Part shown: piece after piece, positions 7,751 through 14,408 of the stretch
Layout: every line of letters starts with the position of its first letter
How positions within the stretch are numbered: position 1 is the first letter of the stretch
NCBI GenBank assembly: GCA_002480935.1
Contig: DLDC01000035.1
Span: 1-16,726, forward strand
Origin: Prevotella sp. UBA7782
GTDB taxonomy: Bacteria > Bacteroidota > Bacteroidia > Bacteroidales > Bacteroidaceae
Length of the DNA stretch: 16,726 bases
Direction of reading: 5' to 3'
Program-made: the position numbers and the translations under genes
The notes under the pieces: generated by a model
Databases searched by the model: none
The model's input: the letters and a program-made list of their open reading frames with translations, nothing else
What the model was told of the DNA's origin: nothing

Positions 7751-9904
7751 TTATCTTAATATGATGTCGCACACCATGCCTTTGCGCACCGTAGTGCCTG
7801 GGGCAAGGCTCTGCTCCGTTACTTTTCCGCATCCCGTCAGGCGCACCTTGATGCCCCTAGACTCCAGAGCGTACACGGCGTCGCGTGCTCCCATGCCCAT
7901 AACATCAGGCACTGTGTTGCCTCTTGTGGGGCGATAGCGCCGCAGGGTGAGTGAGTTGCGGTTGTCGGTCACCATTCCCCAGACGGGCGTAGAGAGACTG
8001 TTAGACAGGTTGAAGTTGCCGTTTACCTTAAAGCCGAGGTGTGACAGCACGTAGTTGGCGGCTATCAGGTTGCCGTTCTTCACCGTTGGGATGAGTATGG
8101 AGCTTGAGTCGCGGGCGTCGGTAACGCTCAGTTTCAGGCTCTGTGCCATGATTCCCTCGGCTATGTTATGAAACACCACGCCGCTCATGCCGCCTCCTGA
8201 TGCCGGAAGGCCATGCTTCTGTATGCAGACAATGCAGCTATAGCGCGGCGCGTCGGCCGGGAAGTAGCCCGCAAAGCTCAGCAAATAGTCGGTTCCACCC
8301 GTCTTATAGCCCAGCGCACCCTTTGACATCTGCGCTGTTCCGGTCTTTCCTGCCACCTTGAACGATGGCGAACCGGCTTTCTTACCCAAGCCTTGGCTTA
8401 CCACATGCTCAAGAATGGTTTGTATCTCCTTGATGGTTGTTTCCTTGGCTATCTGCTTCTTCACCACCTGAGGCGGGAAATCGGCTATCACCTCGCCCTT
8501 CTTCACAATTTGCTTCACAAAGCGCGGGCGCATCATGCAGCCGTTGTTGGCAATGGCATTATAGAATGCCAGCGTGGAGATGGGCGGCACCTGCGTCTCA
8601 TAACCTATGCTCATCCAGGGCAGAGTGGTCTTGCTCCAGTTGACATACTGCCCTCGCTTGTTCTTCTTTGGCATTCGGATGCGAGCCGGAGTGGCTCCCA
8701 CGATGGGGATATGAAAGTTGGTTGTGAGGCCTAACCGGTATATGTCTTGCACAAACCTCTCCGGATTGTTGTGATAATGCAAGTCTATGATGCGGCTCAC
8801 GCCGATATTTGAGCTCACCAGCAGCGTCTTGGGCAGCCTCATGGTGCCGTAACCGCCGCGTCGCCAGTTGTGGTCTTTCATGTCGCGGCCGTACATATTC
8901 CACACGCCGTTGCCCGTTTCAACCACGTAGTTGGTGTCTACCACGCCGTCATCCAGTGCTGCCATGATGCTGGCAGTCTTGAATACGGAGCCAGGTTCAA
9001 GCAAATCGCTCACCGCATGGTTCTTTATCTCGCGATATTTGCCGTCTACACACTTCTCCATATTGACGATTGCCTTCACGTCGCCCGTCTTTACTTCCAT
9101 GACAATGGCCACGCCCACGTTGCCGTTAATCTCTTTCAGCTCGTTGATGACGGCTCTCTCGGCCAAGTCTTGCATCTGAACATCTATGGTGGTCACGATG
9201 TCTGCGCCGTCAATAGGCGGTGTGTCTATGATGTCGAGAAACTTGTTGAGCACCTTGCGGCGGTGCTTGATGCCGGTTGTTCCGCGCAAGATGCTGTCGT
9301 ACGACAGCTCCAAGCCGCAGCGCGCAGTGTCTTTTGCTCCGAACATATCGCCCACGGTGCGTTGTGCCAGCGACCCAAAGGGGCGTTGCCTTGCGTTGAA
9401 CTCTTCCCAGTGGAAGCCGCTCTGATATTTCTTCCGCTTGAAGATGGGCAGCTCCTGCACCTCTTTGAAGGTATTATAGTCCACTCGCTCGTCCCAGATA
9501 GGCCAGTGCTTGCTGAGCTTCTTGAAGCCTTCTATGAGCTGTTGCTTGAACATCTCGCTGGAGCGTTGCGGGAATATGCGGTTCAAGCCCTTGGCTATGT
9601 AGTTGATGCTGTCTACGAATGCCGTGTCGTTGCCCGCCTTTTTCAGTGCGTTGAAGTCCATATACATTTTAAACTCCGGCAGCGAAGAGGCCATAAGCTG
9701 CCCGTCGCAGCTCAGAATGTTGCCTCTGAGCGGCATCACCTTCACGCTGTCGCGCTTCTGCTGGCTGGCCACAGCCATCCAATAAGCGCGTCCGGCCGTC
9801 ATCGTATAGAATGCCTTACCCAGCACGGCCAGCGCTATGCAGGTCATGATGGCCACCACCAGGCTGTATCGAGGCAATACTTTCTTATAATAGAACTTGC
9901 TCAT
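7751..9904 (-). CDS. ftsI: Septal class B penicillin-binding protein FtsI with C-terminal PASTA domain
   Basis: Periplasmic D,D-transpeptidase that crosslinks septal peptidoglycan, anchored by one N-terminal membrane segment (about 13-34). It has 717 residues. The non-catalytic dimerisation region includes [12 protein letters not shown] (57-68). The transpeptidase motifs are SVFK (306-309, catalytic Ser306), SSN (364-366) and KTGT (520-523). A single PASTA domain occupies about 664-717, beginning [18 protein letters not shown]. The ATG overlaps the ftsL-like stop by 4 nt (ATGA), indicating translational coupling. Partners expected from the family are FtsW and FtsL, both encoded in this operon. 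RodA-associated PBP2 is an alternative, but the position after ftsL and the C-terminal PASTA fit the division-specific enzyme. Confidence 0.95.
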   Translation of the reverse strand: MSKFYYKKVLPRYSLVVAIMTCIALAVLGKAFYTMTAGRAYWMAVASQQKRDSVKVMPLRGNILSCDGQLMASSLPEFKMYMDFNALKKAGNDTAFVDSINYIAKGLNRIFPQRSSEMFKQQLIEGFKKLSKHWPIWDERVDYNTFKEVQELPIFKRKKYQSGFHWEEFNARQRPFGSLAQRTVGDMFGAKDTARCGLELSYDSILRGTTGIKHRRKVLNKFLDIIDTPPIDGADIVTTIDVQMQDLAERAVINELKEINGNVGVAIVMEVKTGDVKAIVNMEKCVDGKYREIKNHAVSDLLEPGSVFKTASIMAALDDGVVDTNYVVETGNGVWNMYGRDMKDHNWRRGGYGTMRLPKTLLVSSNIGVSRIIDLHYHNNPERFVQDIYRLGLTTNFHIPIVGATPARIRMPKKNKRGQYVNWSKTTLPWMSIGYETQVPPISTLAFYNAIANNGCMMRPRFVKQIVKKGEVIADFPPQVVKKQIAKETTIKEIQTILEHVVSQGLGKKAGSPSFKVAGKTGTAQMSKGALGYKTGGTDYLLSFAGYFPADAPRYSCIVCIQKHGLPASGGGMSGVVFHNIAEGIMAQSLKLSVTDARDSSSILIPTVKNGNLIAANYVLSHLGFKVNGNFNLSNSLSTPVWGMVTDNRNSLTLRRYRPTRGNTVPDVMGMGARDAVYALESRGIKVRLTGCGKVTEQSLAPGTTVRKGMVCDIILR

Positions 9905-10461
9905 TTGTCAGGTACATTAATAATGTAAGGTGGTTGATTGGGTATCTTCAGCACGCTGTCTTTGCTGTTTTTCAGCAGTTCCAGTATGTGGCTCTCCCTG
10001 CATTCCTCTGTCAGTTCGCTGGTTGTAGAGAGCGCCCTGTACTTGGCATCGGTGAGCTGCGTGTTGAGCTTGTCTATCTCCAGCAGGCTCTTCTGCACGC
10101 TATATCTGTTAGTGATGTACAATATCATGAAGCCAACTATCAGCATGATGAGCCATACGTTGCGTCTGAGCACCTGTGCCGAGAGTATGTCGCCGCCCAG
10201 AAACATGCGCAGCGTGTTGGCGCCCCCCTCAGAATGGCTGCCCGCCTTTAGCTTTTCGGTGAGCGAGTCTTTCAGCGATTGCACGTCGGCATCGTCATCC
10301 AGCCCGTCTGCATCCACCACCTTGCTGTCGGCCGCAATGCTTTTCTTGCCTGCCGGCTGCTTGTCTTCAGCCTCGTCTGGCCTCAAACTGTCGTCGTCAA
10401 CCTTTTCTCCGGTAGGGATAATAAGCTTTGCGGTGTTATGATTGTCCTTATCTTGATTCAT
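9901..10461 (-). CDS. ftsL: FtsL-like cell division protein with long acidic N-terminal extension
   Basis: Small bitopic division protein expected to link FtsI-FtsW to the divisome. It has 186 residues from the ATG at 10461; a TTG at 10479 could add six residues. Residues 1 to about 80 are polar, rich in Asp, Glu and Lys and probably disordered in the cytoplasm. LGGDILSAQVLRR (88-100) leads into one membrane segment (about 102-118). A periplasmic region follows with coiled-coil character: Q, L, I and E repeats at 120-160 containing EIDKLNTQLTDAKYRAL. This core resembles the FtsL-like family of Bacteroidetes, which as I recall is about 115-120 residues long, so the extension is unusual. The start overlaps rsmH by 14 nt and the stop overlaps ftsI by 4 nt. 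Confidence 0.88.
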   Translation of the reverse strand: MNQDKDNHNTAKLIIPTGEKVDDDSLRPDEAEDKQPAGKKSIAADSKVVDADGLDDDADVQSLKDSLTEKLKAGSHSEGGANTLRMFLGGDILSAQVLRRNVWLIMLIVGFMILYITNRYSVQKSLLEIDKLNTQLTDAKYRALSTTSELTEECRESHILELLKNSKDSVLKIPNQPPYIINVPDK

Positions 10462-11380
10462 TGTCTTTCTTTTCTGCAATTCTCAGTTTCGCGCTTCTGC
10501 TTCTTGGATTGGCCGCTTGCTCCTCGGCTGTAGGCGTGATAACCTTGTTGTTTATCAGCCTGAAGGGAGTCTCTATGCGTCCGAAGAAGTCTTGATGCAA
10601 CTTGCCTTCGGCATTGCCGCAGCGCATAACGTTCTTCACCAGACGGTCTTCGAGAGAGTGATAGGTGATGACCGACAGCCTGCCACCCACGCCCAACACC
10701 TCTGTAGCGGCCAGAAGCATCTCCTTGAGAGCGCTCATCTCCTGGTTCACCTCTATGCGCAGAGCCTGAAAAAGCCGTGCCGTGTCCTTCTTCTCACGTT
10801 CTCTCTTGAAGAGACTACCCACGGCCTGCTCCAGGTCGGAGGTCATGTTGATGGGCTTTTCTTGCCGTGCCTTTGCTATGGCTGCCGCTATTCGGCGCGC
10901 GTTGCGCAGCTCTCCGTAGAGATAAAACACGTCGGCCAGCTGCTCCTCACTATAGTTGTTGAGTATGTCGGCTGCCGTTTTGCCGGCCCGTTTGTTCATT
11001 CGCATGTCCAGCGGAGCGTTGAAGCGGAAGGAAAAGCCCCGCGTCTCGTCGTCGAAGTGATGGCTGCTCACGCCCAGATCGGCCAATATGCCGTCTACAT
11101 GCTCCACGCCGTAATATCTCATCCAGTTCTTCAGATAGCGGAAGTTGCTCCTTACGAAAGTGAAGTTGGGCTGGTCTATGATGTTGCGCTCGGCGTCGGC
11201 GTCCTGGTCAAAGCTGTATAAGTGCCCGCTTCCGCCCAGTTTTTGCAGTATGGCACGCGAGTGTCCGCCGCCTCCGAAGGTCACGTCAACATACGTGCCG
11301 CCCTCTTTCACGTTGAGCCCCTCTATGCTTTCGTTCAGCAACACGGGCACATGATAGCCTCTTGCGGTGGTTATGCTCAT
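10448..11380 (-). CDS. rsmH: 16S rRNA (cytosine-1402-N4)-methyltransferase RsmH
   Basis: S-adenosylmethionine-dependent methyltransferase acting on N4 of C1402 in the ribosomal P site; the gene was formerly called mraW. It has 310 residues, the usual size. HVPVLLNESIEGL (10-22) begins the protein. The SAM loop DVTFGGGGHS (32-41), DLGVSSHHFDD (101-111) and PLDMRM (123-128) are signature blocks. Near the C-terminus are FQALRIEVNQEM, ITYHSLEDRLVK and PRSRSAKLR, all typical. Its ATG overlaps the mraZ stop by 4 nt, so the two are translationally coupled; its end overlaps the ftsL-like start. The second position in the dcw cluster is the standard one. Confidence 0.97.
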   Translation of the reverse strand: MSITTARGYHVPVLLNESIEGLNVKEGGTYVDVTFGGGGHSRAILQKLGGSGHLYSFDQDADAERNIIDQPNFTFVRSNFRYLKNWMRYYGVEHVDGILADLGVSSHHFDDETRGFSFRFNAPLDMRMNKRAGKTAADILNNYSEEQLADVFYLYGELRNARRIAAAIAKARQEKPINMTSDLEQAVGSLFKREREKKDTARLFQALRIEVNQEMSALKEMLLAATEVLGVGGRLSVITYHSLEDRLVKNVMRCGNAEGKLHQDFFGRIETPFRLINNKVITPTAEEQAANPRSRSAKLRIAEKKDNESR

Positions 11381-11847
11381 AGCGTCTGACCTCCTTCCTG
11401 CCTTTGGCTCATCTTTTCTTCAATGGCTTTGGCAAACTCTTCCGCGCTGACGCGCAGCTTCTCGTCTTCGGCTTCAGCCCATATCTCTATGTAACTGTCC
11501 ATTCCTATGAACTTGATTTGCTGTCCGCTGATGCCGGCCAACTTCATGTAGCGCTTGGGTATGAGCAGTCTTCCGCTCGTGTCAAGCACCACCTGCTCTA
11601 CGTCGGATATGTATTGGCGCAGCAGTTGCTGGTCGGTCTTGCTCCAAGGATTAAGCCTTGCGTGCAGCGCGTCCAGCCTTTCGTTCCACACCGATTCGGG
11701 ATACAGCGACAAGCAAGGCTGGAAAATGTCCTTCGACATCACCAGTCCGGCCTCGCCGGATGCCTGCAGCACCCTGCGGAAAGATGCCGGCAGGAAAGCC
11801 CTTCCCTTGGCATCTATTTTTGCCTCTGCACTTCCTATAAATCGCAT
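11377..11847 (-). CDS. mraZ: Transcriptional regulator MraZ
   Basis: DNA-binding protein of the SpoVT/AbrB-like double-fold family that forms ring oligomers and controls the dcw cluster. It has 156 residues, close to the usual 140-155. Both copies of the DxxxR-type signature are present: DAKGRAFLPASFR (12-24) and DTSGRLLIPKRYM (89-101). It is the first gene of the operon. A TAnnTTTG box lies about 30 bp upstream of the ATG and three evenly spaced GTGGNG repeats lie just beyond, matching the repeat architecture of known MraZ sites, so negative autoregulation is likely. The stop overlaps the rsmH ATG. Confidence 0.96.
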   Translation of the reverse strand: MRFIGSAEAKIDAKGRAFLPASFRRVLQASGEAGLVMSKDIFQPCLSLYPESVWNERLDALHARLNPWSKTDQQLLRQYISDVEQVVLDTSGRLLIPKRYMKLAGISGQQIKFIGMDSYIEIWAEAEDEKLRVSAEEFAKAIEEKMSQRQEGGQTL

Positions 11848-11878
11848 GTGTACTTCTTATATAATCCGATTTGGGCTT

Positions 11879-11886
11879 CAAAGTTA
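11879..11886 (-). promoter_or_regulatory. mraZ promoter, -7 box
   Basis: The minus strand reads TAACTTTG, an exact match to the Bacteroidetes -7 consensus TAnnTTTG. It lies 31 bp upstream of the mraZ ATG, predicting a leader of about 25 nt. No good TTTG is found at the ideal -33 spacing; that segment is occupied by the GTGGNG repeats. It is likely the main promoter of the dcw operon. Confidence 0.65.
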
Positions 11887-11895
11887 CACAAAATT

Positions 11896-11921
11896 CCCCA
11901 CAAACCGCCACTATGCTCCAC
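11896..11921 (-). promoter_or_regulatory. Probable MraZ-binding boxes (three GTGGNG repeats, 10-bp period)
   Basis: On the plus strand CCCCAC (11896-11901), CGCCAC (11906-11911) and CTCCAC (11916-11921) give GTGGGG, GTGGCG and GTGGAG on the minus strand, each start exactly 10 bp from the next. Known MraZ sites are short TGGG-like or AAAGTG-like direct repeats one helical turn apart upstream of mraZ; the distal repeat here is preceded by AAAA, giving AAAAGTGG. The array begins 10 bp upstream of the -7 box and covers the -33 region, as expected for a repressor site. The repeats are seen; binding is inferred. Confidence 0.68.
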
Positions 11922-11967
11922 TTTTCTTCCTAATGCCACTTGTTTTTTGATATTTTAACGATGGTCT

Positions 11968-11989
11968 GCTGAGCCGGGTCCGACTCAGC
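11968..11989. repeat. Inverted repeat, GC-rich
   Basis: GCTGAG (11968-11973) pairs with CTCAGC (11984-11989). CGG (11975-11977) pairs with CCG (11980-11982) across one C-A mismatch, leaving a GT turn. It lies between the mraZ boxes and the larger inverted repeat. Its function is unknown. Confidence 0.5.
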
Positions 11990-12028
11990 TGCTTCCTGAA
12001 ATGCATGGTTTTGCAAGGCGAAATAGGG

Positions 12029-12069
12029 CTTTTTGGCTTGTAAAAAGCATGTTTTTGGAAGCCAAAAAG
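12029..12069. repeat. Perfect 11-bp inverted repeat with nested stem
   Basis: CTTTTTGGCTT (12029-12039) is the exact reverse complement of AAGCCAAAAAG (12059-12069). The 19-nt spacer contains AAAAA (12042-12046) and TTTTT (12052-12056), which can form an inner stem around GCATG. This is the strongest inverted repeat in the window. It sits between two divergent genes, so an operon-end terminator is not the obvious role. Confidence 0.65.
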
Positions 12070-12121
12070 GCTGCTTTTACTTTTCCTCCAAAAACGTCTT
12101 GATTTTGTGGAATATAGGCTC

Positions 12122-12148
12122 TTGCAAACCAGATAGATGGTTGTGCAA
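12122..12148. repeat. Inverted repeat with one bulged G
   Basis: TTGCAAACC (12122-12130) pairs with GGTT (12139-12142) and TGCAA (12144-12148), leaving G12143 bulged and an 8-nt loop. It lies about 75 bp upstream of the glsA -7 box. A protein-binding site or an intergenic repeat remnant are both possible. Confidence 0.4.
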
Positions 12149-12223
12149 ACACAAAACAGTTACAAAATCATGTATAATGCGTTTTTTTCTGCCTAAAAAG
12201 TTTACTTTTAGAAAACATTTCGT

Positions 12224-12231
12224 TATTTTTG
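12224..12231 (+). promoter_or_regulatory. glsA promoter, -7 box
   Basis: TATTTTTG matches TAnnTTTG exactly and ends 23 bp before the glsA ATG. TTTA at 12201-12204, 19 bp upstream, fits the -33 TTTG element at 3 of 4 bases. It probably drives both acyltransferase genes. Confidence 0.62.
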
Positions 12232-12254
12232 CAGAATGAAAGAACAAACTAAGC

Positions 12255-13082
12255 ATGAGCGAAGAAATAGAGAAAACGATAGACATTGACAAGATTCTTT
12301 CGGCTAAAATGGGCAGCAAGGCCCGTTACGTTCCTGGTTTTCTGGTGCGTTGGCTGAAGAAAACGCTGCATGAAGACGAGGTAAACCGCTACTTGTGGCA
12401 GAGCCGCCACGAGTCAGGAACGGAGTGGCTGGAGGAGTGTGTGCGCTATCTCGACATGACACTGGATATAGTGGGTGCCGAGAACCTGCCCGACAAGAAC
12501 GACGGAAAGCTCTATACCTTCGTGTCAAACCATCCGCTGGGTGGGGCCGACGGCGTTGCCCTGGGCTCCATCATCGGCCGCCATTACGACGGAAAGTTCC
12601 GCTATCTGGTGCGCGACGAGCTGCTTTGGCTGCCCGGACTCAAGCCCGTGAGCATCGGCATCAATAAGACGGGCCATCAGAGCAGGCGTTTCCCGGAGAT
12701 GGTAGAGGCCGGATTCAAGAGCGACAACCACATGCTGATGTTCCCCGCAGGCCTTTGTTCGAGAAAAATTAACGGTAAAATACATGACATACCATGGAAG
12801 AAGACATTTATTACCAAGAGTGTGGAATACCATAGAGACGTGGTGCCCATTCATTTCGGAGGCCGTAACTCCGACAGATTCTACCGAATAGCCAACATTT
12901 GCAAGGCTTTGCACCTCAAACTGAACCTGGCTACGCTCTTCTTGGTAGACGAGATGTATCGCAATGTGCATAAAACCTTCAGAGTAGCCATAGGAAAACC
13001 CATTCCCTGGCAGACCTTCGACAAGTCTAAAACACCGATGGAATGGGCGCAATTTGTTGAGGAATCCGTTTATAAACTATAA
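12255..13082 (+). CDS. glsA: PlsC-like O-acyltransferase, probable glycine-lipid synthase GlsA
   Basis: Predicted membrane-associated acyltransferase of the lysophospholipid acyltransferase superfamily, 275 residues. The acyl-acceptor motif is NHPLGGADG (92-100), an H-x5-D form of the usual H-x4-D; I recall NHPLGG-type sequences from Bacteroidetes homologues. FPAG followed by SRKINGK (about 168-179) corresponds to the FPEG block. VVPIHFGG (about 196-203) is the later beta-strand motif. No classical signal peptide is seen. The next gene is an OlsB-like N-acyltransferase. In Bacteroides thetaiotaomicron such a pair (glsB and glsA) makes N-acyl-O-acyl glycine lipids, so the role inferred here is addition of the second, ester-linked fatty acid. 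Assignment to general phospholipid synthesis cannot be excluded from sequence alone. Confidence 0.78.
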   Translation: MSEEIEKTIDIDKILSAKMGSKARYVPGFLVRWLKKTLHEDEVNRYLWQSRHESGTEWLEECVRYLDMTLDIVGAENLPDKNDGKLYTFVSNHPLGGADGVALGSIIGRHYDGKFRYLVRDELLWLPGLKPVSIGINKTGHQSRRFPEMVEAGFKSDNHMLMFPAGLCSRKINGKIHDIPWKKTFITKSVEYHRDVVPIHFGGRNSDRFYRIANICKALHLKLNLATLFLVDEMYRNVHKTFRVAIGKPIPWQTFDKSKTPMEWAQFVEESVYKL

Positions 13083-13136
13083 CAAGCAAAGTCTGGAATA
13101 AGCCTATTCAAGCATTAATTTCAATGATTAGAGAGA

Positions 13137-14144
13137 ATGAGTAACATGGAAGAAGAAATTATACAACCCATAAGCAAGGAACTGCTGAGACAGGAACTGA
13201 CACCTGAAAGGCAGTTGCGCATGACCAATAAGAGCCATAACGAAATTTATATAGTAGACGCTCACAACGCGCCCAACGTCATGCAGGAGATTGGAAGGCT
13301 CCGTGAGATAGCCTTCCGAACGGCAGGCGGAGGCACAGGAAAGGCCGTTGACATCGACGAGTTCGACGTTTGCGACAACTGCTATAAGCAACTCATCGTG
13401 TGGAACCCCGAAGAAGAGGAAATTATTGGGGGCTATAGATACCTCCTGGGCCGCGATTGGGAGGTAGAAAAAAACGGCCAGCCCAAGCTGGCAACAAGCC
13501 ACATGTTCCACTTCTCAGACCGGTTCATGAAAGAATACATGCCCTATACCGTCGAACTGGGACGCTCCTTCGTGTCGCTGGAATATCAGAACGTGCGCAA
13601 AAATACCAAGAGCATCTTTGCCTTAGACAATCTCTGGGACGGCCTGGGCGCCCTTACCGTCATCAATCCCGACCTGAAATACTTCTTCGGAAAGATGACC
13701 ATGTATCCCTCTTACATACGTAAGGGACGCGACATGATACTCTATTTTCTCAAGAAATACTTTGATGACAAGGACAATCTCATTGTGCCTATCAAGCCGT
13801 TGGTGATAGATACGCCCGAGGATGAGCTCAAGAAGATATTCTATAAGGACAACTTCAAAGACGATTACCGCATCCTTAATCATGAGGTTCGCAAGTTGGG
13901 CTACAACATTCCGCCTCTTGTCAATGCATATATGAACCTCAGTCCCACCATGAAACTCTTCGGTACGGCCATCAACTATGGCTTCGGCGACGTGGAAGAA
14001 ACGGGTATTCTCATAGCCGTTGATGAGATATTCGAGGAGAAACGTGTGCGCCACATCAACAGTTTCATTAAGGAACACCCTGAGGCACTGCACATAACGT
14101 CGGGTGCCAACAACGTTATCTACAAAGACAAAAACGCTAAATAG
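13137..14144 (+). CDS. glsB: OlsB/GNAT-type N-acyltransferase, probable glycine N-acyltransferase GlsB
   Basis: Predicted acyl-ACP-dependent N-acyltransferase, 335 residues, of the family often annotated as putative hemolysin or Acetyltransf_5. Visible blocks are IGRLREIAFRTAGGGTGKAV (52-71), DIDEFDVCDNCYKQLIV (72-88), IIGGYRYLLG (96-105) and ELGRSFVSLEY (140-150), the last being the acyl-donor region in OlsB relatives. The C-terminal part (about 200-335) is family-specific and not assigned. In Bacteroides the homologue forms N-acyl glycine, the first step of glycine lipids; ornithine or another amino acid as acceptor remains possible. It starts 54 bp after glsA in the same direction, without an obvious promoter between, and is followed by a 10-bp stem hairpin. 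An ATG at 13146 is an alternative start. Confidence 0.78.
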   Translation: MSNMEEEIIQPISKELLRQELTPERQLRMTNKSHNEIYIVDAHNAPNVMQEIGRLREIAFRTAGGGTGKAVDIDEFDVCDNCYKQLIVWNPEEEEIIGGYRYLLGRDWEVEKNGQPKLATSHMFHFSDRFMKEYMPYTVELGRSFVSLEYQNVRKNTKSIFALDNLWDGLGALTVINPDLKYFFGKMTMYPSYIRKGRDMILYFLKKYFDDKDNLIVPIKPLVIDTPEDELKKIFYKDNFKDDYRILNHEVRKLGYNIPPLVNAYMNLSPTMKLFGTAINYGFGDVEETGILIAVDEIFEEKRVRHINSFIKEHPEALHITSGANNVIYKDKNAK

Positions 14145-14151
14145 CTTGTGG

Positions 14152-14185
14152 CAAGGCCACTCTCTCCGTTGCGAAAGTGGCCTTG
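14152..14185 (+). terminator. Hairpin downstream of glsB
   Basis: CAAGGCCACT (14152-14161) and AGTGGCCTTG (14176-14185) form a perfect 10-bp stem 8 nt after the glsB stop, with a 14-nt loop. The following sequence, GCTTTGCTGTTTCTG, is only moderately T-rich, so it may stabilise the 3' end or terminate imperfectly. Confidence 0.6.
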
Positions 14186-14387
14186 GCTTTGCTGTTTCTG
14201 CCCATTTCATCGCATTATTGTCACTTTTTGTGACTCTCAAAGCATCACTTTCGTGATGTTATATAAGCAATATCACATTTTAATATAAACTATATTGTGT
14301 TGCAAGATAATCTATATTGCAACGCAAAACAATTTGTTTTACGTCACTATATGCCTCGTTTCAACCTATAAGTACAGGCTTTTAGAG

Positions 14388-14407
14388 AAGGCAATGGCCT
14401 TGTTTTT
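14388..14407 (+). terminator. Candidate intrinsic terminator, plus strand
   Basis: AAGGC (14388-14392) and GCCTT (14397-14401) form a 5-bp stem with an AATG loop, followed by GTTTTT. It faces the dgt 3' end and could stop glsAB transcripts from running into dgt. The short stem makes this a modest call. Confidence 0.45.
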
Positions 14408-14408
14408 G

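Larger units (their letters stand above)
11848..12254. other. Divergent intergenic region mraZ / glsA, 407 bp
   Basis: No credible gene is present; short open frames here cross the promoter regions and have unrelated low-complexity translations. From left to right it holds the mraZ promoter, the GTGGNG repeats, three inverted repeats (11968-11989, 12029-12069, 12122-12148), an AT-rich stretch (about 12165-12230) and the glsA promoter. The middle part (about 11940-12160) is neither coding nor obviously promoter. Confidence 0.8.
14145..14408. other. Convergent gap glsB / dgt with several hairpins
   Basis: No gene is seen in these 264 bp. Besides the terminator candidates listed separately, there are three inverted repeats. 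GTCAC/GTGAC lies around TTTTT (14220-14234). CATCAC/GTGATG (14243-14258) has a TTTC loop, which is a GAAA tetraloop in dgt-strand RNA. An 11-bp stem with one G-U pair lies at 14295-14305 with 14317-14327. These may be 3'-end structures for the two converging transcripts. Confidence 0.6.

Noticed and set aside
8870..9928. 352-codon open frame on the plus strand
   Set aside because: It is antisense to ftsI, which has every catalytic motif; the translation has no recognisable family features and is a composition effect.
11968..11989. Possible attachment site or tRNA remnant, because GGGTCCGACTC resembles a T-arm
   Set aside because: No other tRNA arms, no CCA end, no integrase and no flanking direct repeat; it is better kept as a plain inverted repeat.
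12033..12319. Two small overlapping open frames, one per strand, upstream of and into glsA
   Set aside because: They cross the inverted repeats and the glsA promoter, and their translations look like random AT-rich sequence with no similarity I recognise.
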